Below, piece by piece: positions 59,821-64,000 of a DNA stretch of 64,000 bases; the first letter of the stretch is position 1, and each line of letters opens with the position of its first letter. Location of the stretch: assembly GCA_023333565.1 (NCBI GenBank), contig JAJKFH010001906.1, forward strand, positions 347,501 through 411,500, written 5' to 3'. The notes under the pieces are model-generated. The model searched no databases and was not told where the DNA came from. It saw only the letters and a list, made by a program, of their open reading frames with translations. The position numbers and the translations under genes were made by a program. Source of the DNA: Puffinus mauretanicus (lineage: Eukaryota; Chordata; Aves; Procellariiformes; Procellariidae).

Positions 59821-61183
59821 AACTGCAACATGCAAATATTCTAGTGCTTAGAGAAGTGTGTGTCTATACACATGCAACCTAATCATTAGGCTCATTTTCA
59901 AACCATATGCTCCAACTCATAAATAAAGTCTATTAACACTGAACTATTGATCAAATGTAAGGATCAGGGATTCCAGCATCATCACTTTCTCTGGAGGCTG
60001 GTACCTCCACCAACCCTTATAAGTTAACATTTGAATTGGAATTAGCCCTTGTAATTACATTTATATTAATAGAATTGGAAGGCAAATGTTCTTCTGAGTT
60101 TTATCTTCAAGTGATAAACTGAATTGTCACTTCAATCTATTGCACTTGCACAGAGATTTACTATACGTGAATCTCGAAGTAATTTTGAGATTGAAACTTG
60201 GGCAATTCTAGGGACCGACCAAAAGACAGATTTGTCTGCTCTCACGTGGCTGTACCCCACAAAGCTTTTCCTTTCCCAGACCCTTATTGGTTGCTCTTAT
60301 TAGCCCTTTCTGTAACCCAGTCCTTGCATCAACTACTTAGTGTGTACAGAAATGTTTATATCCCTTGAGCTTGAGCCTCCTTTAGTTTCTCTTCATTTCC
60401 CTTGCTTAGACCCTGTCCATTTGTTCTCGTATTTGACACTAGTTTTCTGACATGTCTCCTAGCTATTCCCCTTAGAATCGTATATAAAATAATGATGTCC
60501 ACCCTGAGCTTTCCTCTCTTCAAAAAGCACTGACCTACTTTCTCTGCTTTTACAGTAGAAGTTCTCCAGTCCCATGTCAACGAGGTTGCCCTGACATATC
60601 TTAGCTCTGATAGTTATATCTCTCTCTTTTAGTAATGGCATCCTGAATGGGGATTATTTCCTCTAAATGCATCTTCATCTTTTCCCTGTAGAATATTTCC
60701 TTTTGAGTTACTTCTGATTGATCTGGTTTTGGCGGTCAGACTAGGCAAAGATAGCTCTGATCTCTCTATCCAGGGCCTGACCACAGGTGATGACGCCTGT
60801 GGACTTTGGCCAGAGTTGGAGCTTTTGATACCGTATTCCCCAAACCTGTATAAAACACAATGAAAAAAGCCAGAGTTTAAATTGCTCTTCATTATTATTA
60901 ATGGAGCACATCCTCAGCCAGACTAGTGGGTCACTTAAGTCCTTGGATCTGTGCAGAGATGACAATATTGCCTACTAGGTACTGAATTGTTATTTTTGTA
61001 TGGCACTGCTCACTTATTTTCCTTCACTTCGCAGTACATTCTTTCTTTTCGTTATGTCCAAACTTCCCCCTTTTCCTAAGGACCCGATCTTCCATCATCA
61101 AAGTGAGGGGGAGATTTCACCTAGGCTCATACAGGAACATCATGAAGGCCTGGCTTTTTCTTTGGGTAAGTTTTTAGTATATT

Positions 61184-61233
61184 TTGGTTTCTCTATTTAT
61201 TTTTTAAATTGGTTTCTCTATTTATTTTTTAAA
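61184..61233. repeat. Perfect 25-bp tandem duplication
   Basis: Copies at 61184-61208 and 61209-61233 are identical, each starting TTGGTTTCTC and ending TTTTTTAAA. Identity points to a recent event or an assembly duplication. Confidence 0.9.
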
Positions 61234-64000
61234 TTCATTGCCCATTCCCTCTCATTTCTCTACCTTCTTTATTTATTTATGCCTTTTTTCATATTCTTTA
61301 TCCTTTCTCATTGGCCTCTGACTGACAAAGCGCTCTCAGGTTGTAAAAACTTCCCATCGCCACTTTCTGTGATGCTGATGCAGGAGCTGGAGCGGCTCGG
61401 CTGTACCTGCAGCCTGCCAGCCCTTGGTTACAGCGCGTGTACCTGCTTTCAGACCGGTGGTCCCATCACGCCGCTGGAACACAGCAAACTCCAGTGATTC
61501 GGGTCTCTTCGGGGTCTGAGTGCTGGTTTGAGCTGGAATGGGCTATATGTGAAACTGCTCTGTTTTATGTATTTGAGCCATCCAGACCGGGTAAGCATTT
61601 TTCTTTTCTGATAGTTATTGAAGAACTTAGGTGTCCTCCATCACCTGCCTTAGTTCAGCCTCAGAAACTCCTTGCACCAGCTGGTTGCTGTGTAAGGATC
61701 ATTTCTGCTGTGCTGTTCAGGAGAAATCAAGCTGACTTTTATACAGTTTGTCTAATTTTGTGTGGCAAAAAGCGAATTTGCTAATTTGCTTTGTACTGGG
61801 AGCTCCTTGCAGCAGGGGCCGTCCTGCCTGGCTGGGGAGAGGACGTTGTTTTACAGCATGATAGCTTCCACCACTTGTGATTTGATTTTTGTTTTCCAAA
61901 TGGGTACAATCCTGATTTAGACTGATGTTATGCTTTTCTTTTTTTCCAAAAATAGCATATATTTTTCTACCAAAAATGTTCAGCTGTTTGGGTAGCCCTT
62001 CTGCGGAATGGAGGCAGATCAAAATGGCAAAGACAAAAATAATTGATTCTGTCCCACTGCAGCCTCTGGACTTGTTCCCCAAGCCAGTCTTTCATGTAGC
62101 TATATTATCTCACTAAGAATTTCTTGTCAAACTATGTTAAATAAATAAAAGAGAGGTGAAATATCAGCAACAAAGCTAACAAATGGAGCTGAATGCTCCA
62201 CTTGAGAGAACAGATCTAGCTGTTTACCATGCTAATCTGAAATGAAATGAAAATGTATGTTTTTCATCTTTTCAGACAACGATCTTCAAATACAGGTAGC
62301 TAAGGTCTTTAACAACACAGAATTTTTTTTTTTTTTTAAAAAAACCCTATTGTGGAGGTATTTTGTGTGTGTGTGTGGCTGGATCAGTGTAGAAACTGAA
62401 ATATCTGTTATTGTTGATATTCTTACCAGTCTGAGCCTTATATCATACACTGTTTTAATTTGCCTGGCTCATATGTGCCCGCCTAACTTGCTGGTGCTAA
62501 AGAAGGGTATGCAAACACTTCTGCATGCTCGGAGGTTTTTTTTCCCTTTGCCATACATCAAGTCCTGAATCCCTTCCTGTGGCTGCTCCCAGTCTGTCCC
62601 AGTGCTGTGCTGGGAGGCTGCTCCGTAGCCACTGCGAGCAGAAAATGTTGGCAGCAACCAAGCCACAAATTAGTTATAGTTATTGGTAGCATCTAATATT
62701 TGTTGAGTTCAAGTTAGCACTTTTCTCATACTCGGAGGGCCAGAGACTAACTAGGTATTATTCTTTGCTTCACAGAGATTAAGCTCGATTCACAGCCCAG
62801 TTCCAGCAGCTTTCCGGAGGGAACATCCTCCCCAGACGGGCTGCACGCTGCTAATTACAAGGGAAATCCTGGCAGTGTCGAAGTCGCTGCCAAAACCTCC
62901 CTGATTGCAGCGATGCCGGGATCTCACCAGATGTCTGGATTGTTTATCCGTCTGGGGGTTTCTTGCCCGGGTTGTTCGCTGGCCGGCCTTGACCTTCCTC
63001 GGGAGTCACGGCTCCTCTTCCACCCCCGCAGAAGAACGGCTGTTTCTGACGCAGCTCCGTCCCCCGTCCCTACCTCTGGCTGCTTCTCTCTGACGTATCT
63101 TTGGCGTTTGCAGTTTGTTACAGCCAGAGAGGAAAAGCAGCATCTTATCCGGCTGCGGCTGTCCGTGCCTTTCCGCTGCCTGTCACCCAGACCTGGCGCT
63201 GGGCTCTCCAGCCATCATCTGTGCACCGAAACCCTGGCTTCGTCTCTCAAGGGAGCACTGGTCCACGTAGCGCCCGGACATACCTACATGGAAAGATGGT
63301 GTGAGCCTCAAGGAACTTATTAGTTAAGGAGAGGCACGAATATGAAAGTAATTTAATTTTTCATGCAAAACTCTGCTAGGGACTACTAGACTTTCCAAAA
63401 TGTATTCCGAAGAAATGCAGATATAGATTCCCAACCGGCATTAATCAGTGCTGATTAAGTCATGGAGCTACCCAATTTCTGCCTGGTGAGTACTTTTCCT
63501 GTCATTGATTTATTGTCTTCCTTAGAAAAATAAGACCTGGGAAATAAAGAGTTCAAGTAAATTTGCTCAGTTACCCAGCCAACTGTTGACTATGGTACCA
63601 GGGATAATAAATGTTCAGGGGAAATTCCTCGTGCACGTTCATGTATTGAGGTCAAGAGCAGAGGTGTCCCATGTGCACTCCAAATCCTCCAGAAGCTGTG
63701 GGACGCAGCTCAGCTGCAGCAATACATGCAGGACCTGCAAAGAGCAAAGGGAAGACGTGTGGCTGAACAGGCTCCCTGAACACCTGCAGCACACGTGGAC
63801 AGCGTGACTGCAGAGAGCCCGGAGCACCGCTTCCCTCGCCGGGGAAGAGGAAAATTTGCTTTTCCTTCTCCGCCTGCATGAGAATGGCTGTGCTCATGGT
63901 TGAGATCCAATACTCGCCACCAATACTCCTGCTGAGGACTGGCCGCAGGGTGCTGTTTCTTTCCTGACATTCATAGGAGAACTCCTCGGTGTATATGACT

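Larger units (their letters stand above)
55625..64000. other. Intergenic DNA without recognisable gene
   Basis: Unique sequence with short tandem duplications (58312-58360, 59770-59820, 61184-61233), a T-rich run near 62323-62338 and a GC-richer part at 62800-63250. No gene, RNA gene or mobile element could be supported. Confidence 0.6.

Noticed and set aside
61000..61497. 165-codon frame with hydrophobic F/L-rich stretch
   Set aside because: The apparent membrane-like segment comes from the T-rich tandem duplication at 61184-61233.

Overview
The window is vertebrate nuclear DNA that carries the 3' half of one gene, FOXP1, on the + strand, followed by about 26 kb of non-coding DNA. It is most likely from a bird or close sauropsid: coding residues are almost those of tetrapod FOXP1, introns are compact for this gene, I see no mammal-type SINEs such as Alu, and interspersed repeats are sparse. 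The species cannot be named from the sequence alone.

Layout. Nine canonical coding exons lie at 581-668, 6697-6780, 15465-15666, 15773-15852, 16498-16599, 21256-21377, 23497-23566, 27233-27399 and 33251-33395 (stop TGA 33393-33395). All are bounded by AG/GT and join in phase. Counting back from the last exon as human exon 21, they are exons 13-21. They encode about 352 residues: the two zinc-ligating histidines of the C2H2 finger, the leucine zipper, a CtBP-binding PLNLV motif, the whole forkhead domain, and the acidic tail with a VKEE sumoylation-type site. The start codon and N-terminal half are upstream of the window. A 3' UTR of about 4.7 kb follows (33396 to about 38085) with two close AATAAA signals.

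The special feature is a tenth exon at 21756-21925, 378 nt after canonical exon 18. It is a diverged duplicate of exon 18 and matches the known embryonic-stem-cell exon 18b. It replaces the DNA-recognition helix start NAVRHN by GAIRTN and adds a basic tail with an AT-hook-like RGRPRK core. The reading frames tolerate exactly one of the two exons: including both gives a premature stop, and skipping both puts TAA at the junction. UGCU clusters (MBNL-type) and UGCAUG motifs (RBFOX-type) sit at telling positions around the pair.

The rest. Introns hold low-complexity tracts, an internal CpG island (about 13655-14080), candidate enhancer-like blocks rich in homeodomain cores, and cryptic splice signals. 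Downstream of 38.1 kb I find no credible gene: there are CpG-rich patches, AT-rich blocks that look like conserved non-coding DNA, one ancient MIR/L3-type relic, an AT microsatellite, and short tandem duplications. This fits the gene-poor flank known 3' of FOXP1.
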